A stretch of DNA of 52,509 bases from Parachlamydiales bacterium (GTDB lineage: Bacteria > Chlamydiota > Chlamydiia > Chlamydiales > JAEYWL01). Shown in pieces: positions 27,494 through 36,318 of this stretch. The number at the start of each line of letters is the position of its first letter. The first letter of the stretch is position 1. Below the pieces are notes generated by a model. It saw only the letters and a program-made list of their open reading frames with translations, was not told the DNA's origin and did no database searches. The stretch lies in assembly GCA_020054065.1 (NCBI GenBank), contig JAGVLX010000019.1, forward strand, positions 1-52,509, read 5' to 3'. The position numbers and the translations under genes were made by a program.

Positions 27494-27680
27494 ATTTGGA
27501 GTAGGCGACAAAAAATTAACCACAGAGACACAGAGGCACAGAGAAAAAATTGAACACCTCGTTAAACAAATACACTCGCGATGTAAAATATCCTATCACA
27601 TTCAGCAATATTATCTATCCTCGCCTGCTTTCTCTGTGCCTCTGTGTCTCTGTGGTAATTTTAATTAACGCACTCCAAAT
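27494..27680. repeat. CCACAGAG-type inverted repeat, copy 2
   Basis: Arms 27512-27547 and 27629-27662 carry the TTAACCACAGAGACACAGAG repeat in opposite directions. A further pair, ATTTGGAGT (27494-27502) and ACTCCAAAT (27672-27680), encloses them. These outer arms match the ends of the palindrome at 42022-42055, so two repeat families appear nested. The element fills the 205-base gap between giant copies 2 and 3. Confidence 0.85.
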
Positions 27681-27691
27681 AGCTTATAAAG

Positions 27692-30600
27692 ATGATGAAT
27701 ATGCATAAAATACGTACGGTAGAAATCCATCCTGATTTAGCGGATGGGAATTATCACACACAAAGGTTCGCGCTGAAATCTCATGGCATAGGCGTATGGC
27801 AGCTCATTCCGATTGCGTTGGCGGATCCCTCTTGTCAAATCATTACCGACATTGCAAAGATCGCTGAAATCATCAACTCCCCCAAGGTGGAAATCGTTAG
27901 CAGCAGAGCCTATTTGAAGCTCACTCGGCGGATTAATGATTTAGTCTATCAGTATAATGGGAAAAATGATCAAGCCCACGCCGCAACGGCCGTTTCGATT
28001 CTTGATAGAGTGCCTTATGTGAAGCAATGCGTCGGCTGGCTGCTTCCGTCCATTCCTTATCCCCACACTTTTACCATGCAAGCGATGCTTAACGCGCTAT
28101 CCTACCATGCAGGCCATCTGGAAACTTTAGGCTGCCCAAGCCTCGACGAGCTTAGATGTCAAATTCAAGATCTGCTACGCTATTGCTTATGCACACAGGA
28201 AGAAAAGTCGTTGTTAAAAGACAACCTGCAACTGCTTGAAACTTACCTCGCGTGGCTTGGCGATCCAGCCACCACAGCGACTACACGCGACATGGTAAAG
28301 GGAATGACGACAGCTCAGTTTCGTGAGCGCTGTTTCCACATTAAAAGGCTAGCCGATCAATCTCAATCCCTATGCAGCTCTAATTCGATTGGGAAGGCCT
28401 TTTCAATGTTGATGAGTTGTAAAGAGGCCGAGTTATTCCCAGAACTATCTGCAGCAAATGTTTATCTACAGGCAGACGTCAATGTGATTAAATCTGACTT
28501 GGGGATGAATAGCCCCCATCCTGTCGATGTGGTGACTAAACTCTTTGAAAAAGCATTAATCCCTTTAACATTAACTGAACAAACCCGAAAAAGATACGAT
28601 CCATCCGAAATTGAAAGGATAGGCCAGGCGATAAGAAAGATTGAATCGGTTTATTTTTCAAATATAGAAGCTCACCTGCTAGGCATGGTCGAAAGATTCT
28701 ACAATGTTACTTCCGAAGACCTTACATACCTTGTGAATTGGATCGACCTCTATAAAGCGAAGTTTGATCCCTCTGTTAACATCATAGAGAAATTTAGAAA
28801 GATTAAATACTTTTTCACTTTAAGATTTAAGTTAACGACGCTTGATAAATATTTCAAAAAAGCCACTTCGGCAACCATTGCGAGACAGTGCGATTGTGCT
28901 TATGAACAATTAAAGGAACTTCACCGCCTCTACGGGGAAATTGTGCCGCATGCCAACAAGGAAACCGCCAATCAATGGTTTAAGAACGTCCGCGAGATGA
29001 TTATAAAACGTTACGAGTTTCTTATTGCGGAGAACATGTCTCCCTACATCATTGCAAAAGACTTGAATCTTGGCGAATTCACCGAAGAATTAGAAGCGAT
29101 GGATTCATTAGATAAAGGCTGTGCATTGATTGCGCATACCTTAAAACGGCTTGAAGTTTCTGAAGCTCAGCGACTGTTTTTATCTTCTGAAGAAGTTCAA
29201 CTCATCCACTCGCAGCGCAAAGCTCTTTTAAATGCTAGAGTGGATTGGGTGCTCCTTTGTATATCAAAGCATGTGATTTGTCCGAACGCCTTCCATATCC
29301 TTTCAAAATTAAAAAGTTTTATGGCCCTGGCTGAAAATTCAGAAGTTTCAGCCGATCGGTGTGAACGGATGAAGGCGGTCGTGGAAACCTATGAACCAGC
29401 TCTTAAAAAGTTAATCAGCGACATTGGAAGTGTGTGGGATGTTACCGGATTTAAAACAAATGATCTAAATGTTCTTTATGGCGCAATTCTTAGATTAAAT
29501 GGTTCGTGTCAGGCCATTTTAAAACTGCACAGTGAACTCTTTCCGGATGAAATTAATCCTTGGGTAAAATTTTTAAAACGCACACAGAAGAAATATATTG
29601 ATTATTTATATGACGTGTTAGGGGCAACAGATATTGAACAAGCTCTCTATGTCGCAACCTTGACGACTCCGTTATTTTCCACTCACCAGGCAGAAAAATC
29701 AGTCGGTACGATTATCTCTGTATTTAATGATTTTGAAGGGATCATGCAATCCTTAAACACACGGAGTGAAGGGTTAACTCGAACCACCCTAGACGAAATC
29801 GAAAAAGCGAAACAGACGATTCAAGCTGCTTTTGATGCGTGGATTGCTCGCTGGGTCGCCCATCATATGCATACGACACTTACTCCGGATGAGATCACAG
29901 CGGATGTTTTCTATTTTTTAACGTTCATGAATCAAAATTTCAATGAAATCGAGGGAGAGCTCTTTAAAATTTGCTTTTTGCAATTATATGACAAGGTAAG
30001 ACCCGTAGCGAATCGTTATCTCCACGTGCCAGTGGCGGCTGATGAATATGCCATCCATTTTAAAACCTTTTTGAAAGACTATTTTACTAGAGTGGCAAGC
30101 AAAAAATATGGCACGAAATTCCTCGAAGATGATCAAGGGATGAATAGCGAGGACAAGTGCATTTATTTTAGTTTAAATGGCATAGGGCCGTGTATCCTTA
30201 GAGCAATAAACCCGGTAAATAGACAGATTTTAGCCTTTTTTCACCCTGCACGGCTCGAAGAGTTGATTCATGCGAGAAGGATGTATAACCGGATGCATCG
30301 TGAAATTTCAGAATGGGAAGGGACCCCCCATCCTGAACGGATCGTTTTTAGGAAGAAGGAGCAACTCGAGGAGGCGGCACGTCAAAACAATGTCCCGCCA
30401 CGCTTTGTTGTGCTCTACTCAAATGAACACTATCAAGTATTTTTTAATCCACGTCAGACACTGACTTATCAACAGATCCTTGATAAAATGAAAGCACAGA
30501 AACCGAAAGATCCTTCTTGTGCATTTATTGCCTCATTGGCGCAATTTGAGGAAGTCGCTAACCGATTTAATGAACAAGAGCAGATCGAACACTTAGATCA

Positions 30601-32173
30601 TCAATTCTGCTTAGCAGAGACGGCTATCAGACGAATTTCACCTGCCTCGGTATTGCACCTGCCTTCTATGCCCGCGGATTTAGTGCGGTCAGGTCTCTAC
30701 ACGCTTACAGATATCCTGAAAACGATTAATTTTACTGCTCCCCAAAAACCAGGCTATGTTTCACCCCAATCGGATGAGAATGATATGCGCTTCATGTTGA
30801 GGCAAATGATCCGTTTAGTGAAAGGACGGCTGGAATATTCTGGCATCCCTAAGCAAAATCCGATGAGAGAAAAGTGGTATCTCAAATTTGAAGCGCTCTT
30901 ACGCAATTGTATCTTGATCATGCGGGATCGTTTCGAAGCGGCTTCAAACGAGAAAAAAGAATCTGTCTTAAAAGATAATCAAGCCATGGTCATCGAGATT
31001 GCTAAAATCGCAGGTTTTTGCGGGGCCCGTTGGGTAACAGAATTAAATACCGTTTTTGGCATTTTAACCGGCCGCTTAGATGTGTTGTTCGATGCGAATC
31101 TAGCGCATTCCCTCCATAAGCTTCTGGATATATATAAGAGGGGGATTTTGGAAGAGATGGCTAATGAAACACCGTCTGACACAGAATATCAGTCGTCGCA
31201 TGGGTTAATCTATTATATGCAAGCCTTATCGAAACGTGGCTATCTCATTCCGGAAGCCGAGTTAGCCGATTATGAAGATATCTATGATGCGCTTGGGAAA
31301 AGCGGCAAGTATAAAACCTTCGAAGATGTTGAGAAGAGATTTAGATCGCGGTTAACGGCTTCCTGCGGCGTGCGTACGATTCATTTAGAACTTAATCAAC
31401 GTATGTTAAATGAATCGCGTACGGTTATCCTAAATGATTTGAGAGAAATGGTGAGAGGTCGGAACGAGCTTCCCGAATTGGAACGATTGAAGAAGGAGTT
31501 TGAGGACGATTTGAATCAAATTAAAGCGAATCAAGCGAAAGAGTGCGCGCTGACGCCGAGCGAATTAGAAATATTGCACACGATTTCTAAGTTGAAGCGG
31601 AGCGAGTTTGCGGTCAAACCTGAATTCGCGCTTGAACGGACAGCAATCAAAATCTTAATCCAGACCAAACCTTCCCATGTCTTGACTTTTGCCAAAGAGT
31701 TCGATGCGCACCTCTTTGAAGGTGAAAAACGGAGGGAACAGCCGTTGACGGAAGAAGAAGTGAAGCTGATTCAACGTTTGCGTGAACAAAAGACAATTTC
31801 TGCAGAAGACAAGGGTAAGTTAACCGAGCTAGCGGCTGCTAAACCCTGCCACCTAGCCGTTCATGTGTGCGGAGGGGAGTGGATCTACCTTAAAATAGAT
31901 AAAGAGCCTTATTGCATGCCGAATCTCTTGAATCGGTTTGGATGGATTGTTGTTCCGTTTGCGAAGCAAATCGATGCCTTAAAAGAGCGGCATGCGAGTA
32001 TGGTTGAAGAAGTTTTAGATGAGGAATTGCTCAAAGAAGGGCTTCTACGCAAAGAAACCCGTGTGATGCAAAAACCGGGTTCGGATGAATGGATTTCTCA
32101 AGAAGTCAAGCTGCTGACCGTTCAGGGAACGTTGTTATTGGTCAGAAAATCGGGTCTGTTAGAAAAGAAATAG
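27692..32173 (+). CDS. Giant paralog copy 3 (1493 residues, more divergent)
   Basis: Copy 3 has the same order of segments as copy 2: N-terminal VEIHPDLAD and TDIAKIAEIINSPKVEI, then TRKRYDPSEIERI and INPWVKFL. The conserved C-terminal half follows with FCGARWVTELNTVFGIL, YQSSHGLIYYMQALS, AELADYEDIYDA and CGGEWIYLKIDKEPYCMPNL. The middle section is clearly more diverged than between copies 1 and 2, suggesting it is the oldest duplicate. ATG codons at 27692, 27695 and 27701 are all possible; alignment with copy 2 slightly favours 27701. It may be transcribed from its own promoter, as a long hairpin separates it from copy 2. Confidence 0.8.
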   Translation: MMNMHKIRTVEIHPDLADGNYHTQRFALKSHGIGVWQLIPIALADPSCQIITDIAKIAEIINSPKVEIVSSRAYLKLTRRINDLVYQYNGKNDQAHAATAVSILDRVPYVKQCVGWLLPSIPYPHTFTMQAMLNALSYHAGHLETLGCPSLDELRCQIQDLLRYCLCTQEEKSLLKDNLQLLETYLAWLGDPATTATTRDMVKGMTTAQFRERCFHIKRLADQSQSLCSSNSIGKAFSMLMSCKEAELFPELSAANVYLQADVNVIKSDLGMNSPHPVDVVTKLFEKALIPLTLTEQTRKRYDPSEIERIGQAIRKIESVYFSNIEAHLLGMVERFYNVTSEDLTYLVNWIDLYKAKFDPSVNIIEKFRKIKYFFTLRFKLTTLDKYFKKATSATIARQCDCAYEQLKELHRLYGEIVPHANKETANQWFKNVREMIIKRYEFLIAENMSPYIIAKDLNLGEFTEELEAMDSLDKGCALIAHTLKRLEVSEAQRLFLSSEEVQLIHSQRKALLNARVDWVLLCISKHVICPNAFHILSKLKSFMALAENSEVSADRCERMKAVVETYEPALKKLISDIGSVWDVTGFKTNDLNVLYGAILRLNGSCQAILKLHSELFPDEINPWVKFLKRTQKKYIDYLYDVLGATDIEQALYVATLTTPLFSTHQAEKSVGTIISVFNDFEGIMQSLNTRSEGLTRTTLDEIEKAKQTIQAAFDAWIARWVAHHMHTTLTPDEITADVFYFLTFMNQNFNEIEGELFKICFLQLYDKVRPVANRYLHVPVAADEYAIHFKTFLKDYFTRVASKKYGTKFLEDDQGMNSEDKCIYFSLNGIGPCILRAINPVNRQILAFFHPARLEELIHARRMYNRMHREISEWEGTPHPERIVFRKKEQLEEAARQNNVPPRFVVLYSNEHYQVFFNPRQTLTYQQILDKMKAQKPKDPSCAFIASLAQFEEVANRFNEQEQIEHLDHQFCLAETAIRRISPASVLHLPSMPADLVRSGLYTLTDILKTINFTAPQKPGYVSPQSDENDMRFMLRQMIRLVKGRLEYSGIPKQNPMREKWYLKFEALLRNCILIMRDRFEAASNEKKESVLKDNQAMVIEIAKIAGFCGARWVTELNTVFGILTGRLDVLFDANLAHSLHKLLDIYKRGILEEMANETPSDTEYQSSHGLIYYMQALSKRGYLIPEAELADYEDIYDALGKSGKYKTFEDVEKRFRSRLTASCGVRTIHLELNQRMLNESRTVILNDLREMVRGRNELPELERLKKEFEDDLNQIKANQAKECALTPSELEILHTISKLKRSEFAVKPEFALERTAIKILIQTKPSHVLTFAKEFDAHLFEGEKRREQPLTEEEVKLIQRLREQKTISAEDKGKLTELAAAKPCHLAVHVCGGEWIYLKIDKEPYCMPNLLNRFGWIVVPFAKQIDALKERHASMVEEVLDEELLKEGLLRKETRVMQKPGSDEWISQEVKLLTVQGTLLLVRKSGLLEKK

Positions 32174-32191
32174 TTCCCGTGCGGGAGTAAA

Positions 32192-32596
32192 TCAATTAAT
32201 CTGACTCATCAGATGGTGCATATCTAAATAGGCCCAATATTCAACGATTTTTGATCCCTTCACACGATATAAGGTCACTCCCGAATACGCAATCGGCTTA
32301 CCAGAAGCTTTGACTCCTTTAAACTCTCCCTGATGAGTGCCTTTGGCTTGCCACTGTACGGTAACCATTTCTCCATCGAGCAGAAACAAATTGTTGGTCA
32401 CTTGCAAATCAGGGAAACCCCCTATCCATTTTTCAACGATATGTTTCATCGATGCGATCCCTTTAAAATCGCCCAACGCGCTGTGAATTACAATCTCGGG
32501 ATGCAACAACTCATCCACCGCGCTCAAGTCTTGTTTATCCCAGATGCGGGTAGTATATTCACTCACTAGCTGTTTGGGGTTGCTATGAGATGGCAT
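32192..32596 (-). CDS. SnoaL-like / ester cyclase family protein
   Basis: The 134-residue protein has the NTF2-like fold pattern of the SnoaL family: LVSEYTTRIWDKQDLSAVDELLHPEIVIH, FPDLQV, VTVQWQAKGTHQGEF and a C-terminal IVEYWAYLD. Family members include polyketide cyclases and many predicted small-molecule isomerases or binding proteins; the substrate here is unknown. AAGGAA precedes the ATG at 32596. It is convergent with giant copy 3, 18 bases apart, and divergent from the serine hydrolase. Confidence 0.8.
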   Translation of the reverse strand: MPSHSNPKQLVSEYTTRIWDKQDLSAVDELLHPEIVIHSALGDFKGIASMKHIVEKWIGGFPDLQVTNNLFLLDGEMVTVQWQAKGTHQGEFKGVKASGKPIAYSGVTLYRVKGSKIVEYWAYLDMHHLMSQIN

Positions 32597-32661
32597 GATT
32601 TTTCCTTTGACTTCGGGTTTTCCAGTTAGGTAACGTTCCTAATATAACAAAAACCCACTTT

Positions 32662-34191
32662 ATGTTAAAAAGATCAGCGTTCTTTTCTTGTTTAATCTAC
32701 CTATCGGCCGGGGTCATCGCCATGAGTCACACATCTGTTTCAACCCAAAATGCAGACCGCATATCAAGGATTCGCTATCAATTTGAGAATGTGGGCGCCA
32801 TTTACAACGATTTTGCCCTTCGAAACCATATCCCGGGCTACGCGTATGGTCTCATCGTCGATGGAAAACTCGTCTCGTCCGGAAGCGGGGGCTTCATTAA
32901 TGTCGCGCAACAGATCCGAGCCACGCCGCAATCGATGTTTAGAATCGCCTCAATGACAAAAAGTTTTACCGCAATGGCGATTTTAAAATTACGCGATGAA
33001 GGCAAGCTGCGTTTAGATGATCCCGTTGCACTTTATATCCCCGAAATAAAAAACCAGCAGTTCACCCACGATACGCCGGCGATTACCATCCGCGATTTGC
33101 TCACTCATTCGGCAGGGTATCCCACCGATGATCCGTGGGCGGACCGTAGACTGGCAAACACCCCGGAAGAACTCATTTCTTTGCTTAAACGGGGAGTATT
33201 TTTTGCTCATGTGCCGGGGGTGGCGTTCGAATATAGCAACCTCGGTTATACCATGCTAGGCTATATCATTAACAAGGTCGCGGGGGTGCCTTACCAAGAA
33301 TATATCGCCAAACACATCTGGCAGCCATTGGGCATGCAAGACGCAGCCTGGGAATATAGCACCGTTTCCTCCAGCCAACTTGCACGCGGTTACCGGTGGG
33401 AAAATGAACAATGGTTGGAGGAACCCCTCTTGCATGATGGGATTTTTGGGGCGATGGGGGGAATGATCGCTTCAGTGGAATCGTTCAGCCGTTACATGGC
33501 TTTGCATCTATCGGCTTGGCCGCCGCGCAATGACGTGGAAACAGGCCCGGTTAAACGGAGCTCCATCCGGGAAATGCAGCAGCCATCAAGATTTAGCGAA
33601 TTGGTCCCGAATTTTAATTATCCGGATGGCCATAGCGGAGCGCAGGTCTCTGCTTATGGGTATGGATTACGTTGGATTCAGGATGATCAAGGGCGTGTGT
33701 ATGTGGGGCATAGCGGAGGGCTTCCCGGATTCGGCAGCAACTGGATGATCATGCCTGAATATGGCATCGGCGTGGTGATCTTGACAAACGGGACCTATCC
33801 TCCGACCCACTTGGCTAATCTCGCAGTGCTGCATGCGTTGGTCAGCAATGCCCGTCTAGAACCGCGGCCGCGTGAACCTTCACAGGTCTTGCAGCAGATG
33901 TATCAGCAATTGGTTAAGCTGCTACCCACCTGGGAGCGTGCGGAATCGAGCGGACTGTTTGCGCAAAACTTCTTTTTGGATACACCGGTCTCTCGTTTAA
34001 AACACGAGACGGAACCGTTATTTATCAAAGCGGGTGCGATTAAGCGCGTAGGGCCTTTGCAGCCTGAAAACCAAGCGCGCGGTTCATTTGATTTGGAAGG
34101 GGAACACGCCACCCTACAAGCTTACTTTGAGCTTTCGCCCGAGCATCAACCGTTAATTCAAAAATTCATCCTCAAAGAAATCGCTCGATAA
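32662..34191 (+). CDS. Beta-lactamase-like serine hydrolase, exported
   Basis: The 509-residue protein starts with a signal peptide (first 20 residues). Its class C beta-lactamase/DD-peptidase motifs are SMTK (residues 97-100, nucleophile Ser97), YSN (191-193) and HSGG (350-353, replacing KTG). A C-terminal extension of about 110 residues lies beyond the catalytic domain. Such proteins are usually esterases, D-amino acid peptidases or penicillin-binding-related enzymes rather than true beta-lactamases. It would act in the periplasm or outside. No ribosome binding site is evident before the ATG. Confidence 0.88.
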   Translation: MLKRSAFFSCLIYLSAGVIAMSHTSVSTQNADRISRIRYQFENVGAIYNDFALRNHIPGYAYGLIVDGKLVSSGSGGFINVAQQIRATPQSMFRIASMTKSFTAMAILKLRDEGKLRLDDPVALYIPEIKNQQFTHDTPAITIRDLLTHSAGYPTDDPWADRRLANTPEELISLLKRGVFFAHVPGVAFEYSNLGYTMLGYIINKVAGVPYQEYIAKHIWQPLGMQDAAWEYSTVSSSQLARGYRWENEQWLEEPLLHDGIFGAMGGMIASVESFSRYMALHLSAWPPRNDVETGPVKRSSIREMQQPSRFSELVPNFNYPDGHSGAQVSAYGYGLRWIQDDQGRVYVGHSGGLPGFGSNWMIMPEYGIGVVILTNGTYPPTHLANLAVLHALVSNARLEPRPREPSQVLQQMYQQLVKLLPTWERAESSGLFAQNFFLDTPVSRLKHETEPLFIKAGAIKRVGPLQPENQARGSFDLEGEHATLQAYFELSPEHQPLIQKFILKEIAR

Positions 34192-34226
34192 GGGTTTTGA
34201 ATGTGCTGTTTTTTTCTTGTTTAATT

Positions 34227-34240
34227 ATACGTATACGTAT
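34227..34240. promoter_or_regulatory. Perfect 14-bp palindrome, possible operator
   Basis: ATACGTATACGTAT is a perfect palindrome 30 bases before the VOC gene's ATG and close to where a -10 element would fall (TATATT at 34241-34246). TetR- and MerR-type regulators bind sites of this shape. No regulator is identified as its partner. Confidence 0.45.
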
Positions 34241-34270
34241 TATATTGATGCGTACAATACAGGAGCTCTT

Positions 34271-34642
34271 ATGCAACCCAAACTCGATTTAATGGTGTTA
34301 TTTGTTTCAGATCCTTTAAAAAGCAGTGCGTTTTACAGCCGGCTATTTGGCAACAAACCGGTCGAGGAAGCACCGACGTTTGCGTTGTTTGCGCTAACCA
34401 ACGGCGTCCAACTTGGACTTTGGTCCAAACGGAGTGCTGAACCGGCTGTGCAAGTGACAGGCGGTGGATGTGAAATCTGTTTTCACACCGATCAGGTAGA
34501 CCAGTGTTACGAGCAATGGCAAGCCATGCAGATTCCGATGGCGCAAACTCCCATCGATATGGATTTTGGTCGGACGTTTGTGGCGTTAGATCCGGATGGG
34601 CACCGGATAAGGGTGTATCGTTTATGGGAGAATCAGGCATGA
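34271..34642 (+). CDS. VOC-family (glyoxalase/bleomycin-resistance-like) protein
   Basis: The 123-residue protein has two beta-alpha-beta-beta-beta units typical of the VOC superfamily. The first is FVSDPLKSSAFYSRLFGNKPV and the second includes EICFHTDQVDQCYEQW and FVALDPDGHRIRVYRL. Members bind metals and act as isomerases, dioxygenases or drug-binding proteins; it resembles drug-resistance or antibiotic-binding subfamilies in size. AGGAG before the ATG at 34271 sets the start; an in-frame extension to 34217 is ignored. Its stop overlaps the EVE gene as ATGA. Confidence 0.85.
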   Translation: MQPKLDLMVLFVSDPLKSSAFYSRLFGNKPVEEAPTFALFALTNGVQLGLWSKRSAEPAVQVTGGGCEICFHTDQVDQCYEQWQAMQIPMAQTPIDMDFGRTFVALDPDGHRIRVYRLWENQA

Positions 34643-35073
34643 CCCACTATTGGATTGGAGTGGCGAGCCGCGAACATGTCTTGGGCGGGCAGGCCGGGGG
34701 GTTTATCCAAGTCTGCCATGGAAAATGCGGTCCCTTGAAGCGCATGGAGGCAGGGGACTGGATTGTGTATTACTCTCCCACATTGCGCTTTCAAGAAAGT
34801 GTGCCATGCAGTAAATTTACTGCTATCGGACAGATTTTAGAAAAGGACCCTTACCAATTCCGCATGAGTGATGATTTTGTGCCGTGGCGCCGCGATGTGC
34901 GATTCTATGCTGCGCATGAGGCGGACATTCAACCGTTGATTGGTCAGTTAACTTTCATTCACGATAAGCAGCGTTGGGGGGTTCCCTTTCGAAGAGGGTG
35001 TTTTGCAATCGATGAGGCCGATTTTCACTTCATTGCAGCGAATATGGGAGTGCCCATTGCAATGAAAAATTAA
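34639..35073 (+). CDS. EVE domain protein
   Basis: The 144-residue protein begins MTHYWIGVASREHVLGG and contains GDWIVYYSPT, FTAIGQI and FVPWRRDVRFY, the pattern of the EVE (PUA-related) fold. EVE domains read modified bases in DNA or RNA and are common beside restriction-type defence genes, though here the partner is a VOC gene. It overlaps that gene by four bases. Its TAA stop is the start of the CCACAGAG repeat, so the repeat may have trimmed the C-terminus slightly. Confidence 0.85.
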   Translation: MTHYWIGVASREHVLGGQAGGFIQVCHGKCGPLKRMEAGDWIVYYSPTLRFQESVPCSKFTAIGQILEKDPYQFRMSDDFVPWRRDVRFYAAHEADIQPLIGQLTFIHDKQRWGVPFRRGCFAIDEADFHFIAANMGVPIAMKN

Positions 35074-35239
35074 CCACAGAGGCACAGAGATCACAGAGAT
35101 AGATAACAAAGATGACCAGGATATCCAGGATAGAGGAATGGATAAAAATCAATTATAGAATTATAAAGTTTAAATTGATTCAATTCATGAGAACTTTGTT
35201 ATTGATCTCTGTGAGCTCTGTGCCTCTGTGGTTAAATTT
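35067..35239. repeat. CCACAGAG-type inverted repeat, copy 3
   Basis: Arms at 35067-35111 and 35192-35239 are reverse complements over about 45 bases with few mismatches, the longest of the three copies. The loop contains CCAGGATATCCAGGAT, a second simple repeat. The left end supplies the stop codon of the EVE gene. Confidence 0.9.
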
Positions 35240-35264
35240 TTAAGTTAGCCCTTAGGAGCTGCGC

Positions 35265-35729
35265 TTGAAGAGTGATTTTGATTTTAACAAGAAGAGTGCC
35301 TTTAAAACGCCGGAAGAAAGCCCCGGCTTTTTGTTATGGCGCGCTAGTACGCTCTGGAGGCGCTCAATCGAAGCCGTTTTAAAGCCCTTGAATTTAACCC
35401 ATCCGCAATTTGTCATCCTGGCCGCAACAGCTTGGTTCACCCGCGGAAACAAGCACGTCAGCCAAGCGGCCATTGGCCGGCATGCTGGACTTGATCCCAA
35501 TACCACCTCGCAAATCTTAAGCGGCCTTCAGAAAAAAGGATTAATCGAACGGGTGCGGTCAGATGATGAACGGAGTAAATACCCAACCCCCACACCGCTA
35601 GGTAAACAACTTCTGGCAAAAGCGCTGCCAGCTGTCGAGAAAGCGGATGCCAAATTTTTCGAATCATTCGACAGCCGCTCTCCTTTGCTCCCCATTCTTT
35701 TTCAACTTGCCCACCAGGAGAATTCATGA
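35265..35729 (+). CDS. MarR-family transcription regulator
   Basis: The 154-residue protein has the MarR winged-helix pattern: LTHPQFVILAATAWF, recognition region VSQAAIGRHAGLDPNTTSQILSGLQ, and the wing RVRSDDERSKYPTPT. The start is TTG at 35265, supported by AGGAG at 35254-35258 with a six-base gap. Its stop overlaps the acetyltransferase ATG, so both are made together; MarR proteins commonly control the neighbouring enzyme gene. The inducing ligand is unknown. Confidence 0.88.
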   Translation: MKSDFDFNKKSAFKTPEESPGFLLWRASTLWRRSIEAVLKPLNLTHPQFVILAATAWFTRGNKHVSQAAIGRHAGLDPNTTSQILSGLQKKGLIERVRSDDERSKYPTPTPLGKQLLAKALPAVEKADAKFFESFDSRSPLLPILFQLAHQENS

Positions 35730-36232
35730 TCATCCGCGAAATGCAAGAAAGGGATGTAGAGCCATTGGTTGAACGGTTTTGTTTTCCGTGGAGCACTCCC
35801 GAACAGACCGAAAAAAAGTGGAAACTCTATTATGCCGAGCAAGAAAAAGGCATACGCACTGTGTATCTCATCGAAGAACAGCACCAGATTGCCGGATATG
35901 GAAGCTTGCTTTTTGAGTCCAACTACCCAGATTTTAACGCGAACGAGATCCCAGAAATTCATGACGTCTGGGTTCATCAAGACCAGCGCGGCAAAGGTTT
36001 TGGATCGGCATTACTCGCCCATGTGGAAAGCGCGGCAAAAAAACTTGGATATTCCTCGATTGGGCTGGGTGTGGGCCTGTATCGGGATTATGGGCATGCC
36101 CTGAGAATTTACGTCGATAATGGGTATCTTCCGGATGGAAAAGGGGCGACCTACCAGCTAAAACCAGTAACCCCTGGCGAGTCGTATCCGATGGACGATG
36201 AGCTCCTGCTCTGGTTCATCAAAACACTATAA
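35726..36232 (+). CDS. GNAT-family N-acetyltransferase
   Basis: The 168-residue protein has the acetyl-CoA-binding motif VHQDQRGKGFGSALLAHVE (residues 83-101) and a C-terminal YRDYGHALRIYVDNGYLPDG typical of the family's motif B. The substrate is unknown; the fused promoterless arrangement behind a MarR gene suggests a detoxifying or antibiotic-modifying role, as an inference. AGGAG before the ATG supports the start, which overlaps the MarR stop by four bases. Confidence 0.88.
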   Translation: MIIREMQERDVEPLVERFCFPWSTPEQTEKKWKLYYAEQEKGIRTVYLIEEQHQIAGYGSLLFESNYPDFNANEIPEIHDVWVHQDQRGKGFGSALLAHVESAAKKLGYSSIGLGVGLYRDYGHALRIYVDNGYLPDGKGATYQLKPVTPGESYPMDDELLLWFIKTL

Positions 36233-36253
36233 TTTTTTTATACGCCTAACACC

Positions 36254-36282
36254 TTGATCATAAACACGGTATATTTTACAAT
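36254..36282 (+). promoter_or_regulatory. Promoter of the degenerate-kinase operon
   Basis: TTGATC (36254-36259) and TACAAT (36277-36282) are spaced by 17 bases, 36 bases before the ATG at 36319. Confidence 0.5.
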
Positions 36283-36318
36283 TTATGGGTTTATTTAAAC
36301 TAAGTATACTGTCACTCT

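Noticed and set aside
32174-32187. TCCCG/CGGGA hairpin after giant copy 3 as a terminator
   Set aside because: Only four pairs are possible with a minimal loop and no T run follows.
32662-34191. True class C beta-lactamase giving drug resistance
   Set aside because: The third motif is HSGG instead of KTG and a long C-terminal extension is present, which fits the broad esterase/peptidase group better.
14976-35239. CCACAGAG repeats as a CRISPR array
   Set aside because: The units are in inverted pairs thousands of bases apart, without regular spacers and without cas genes.
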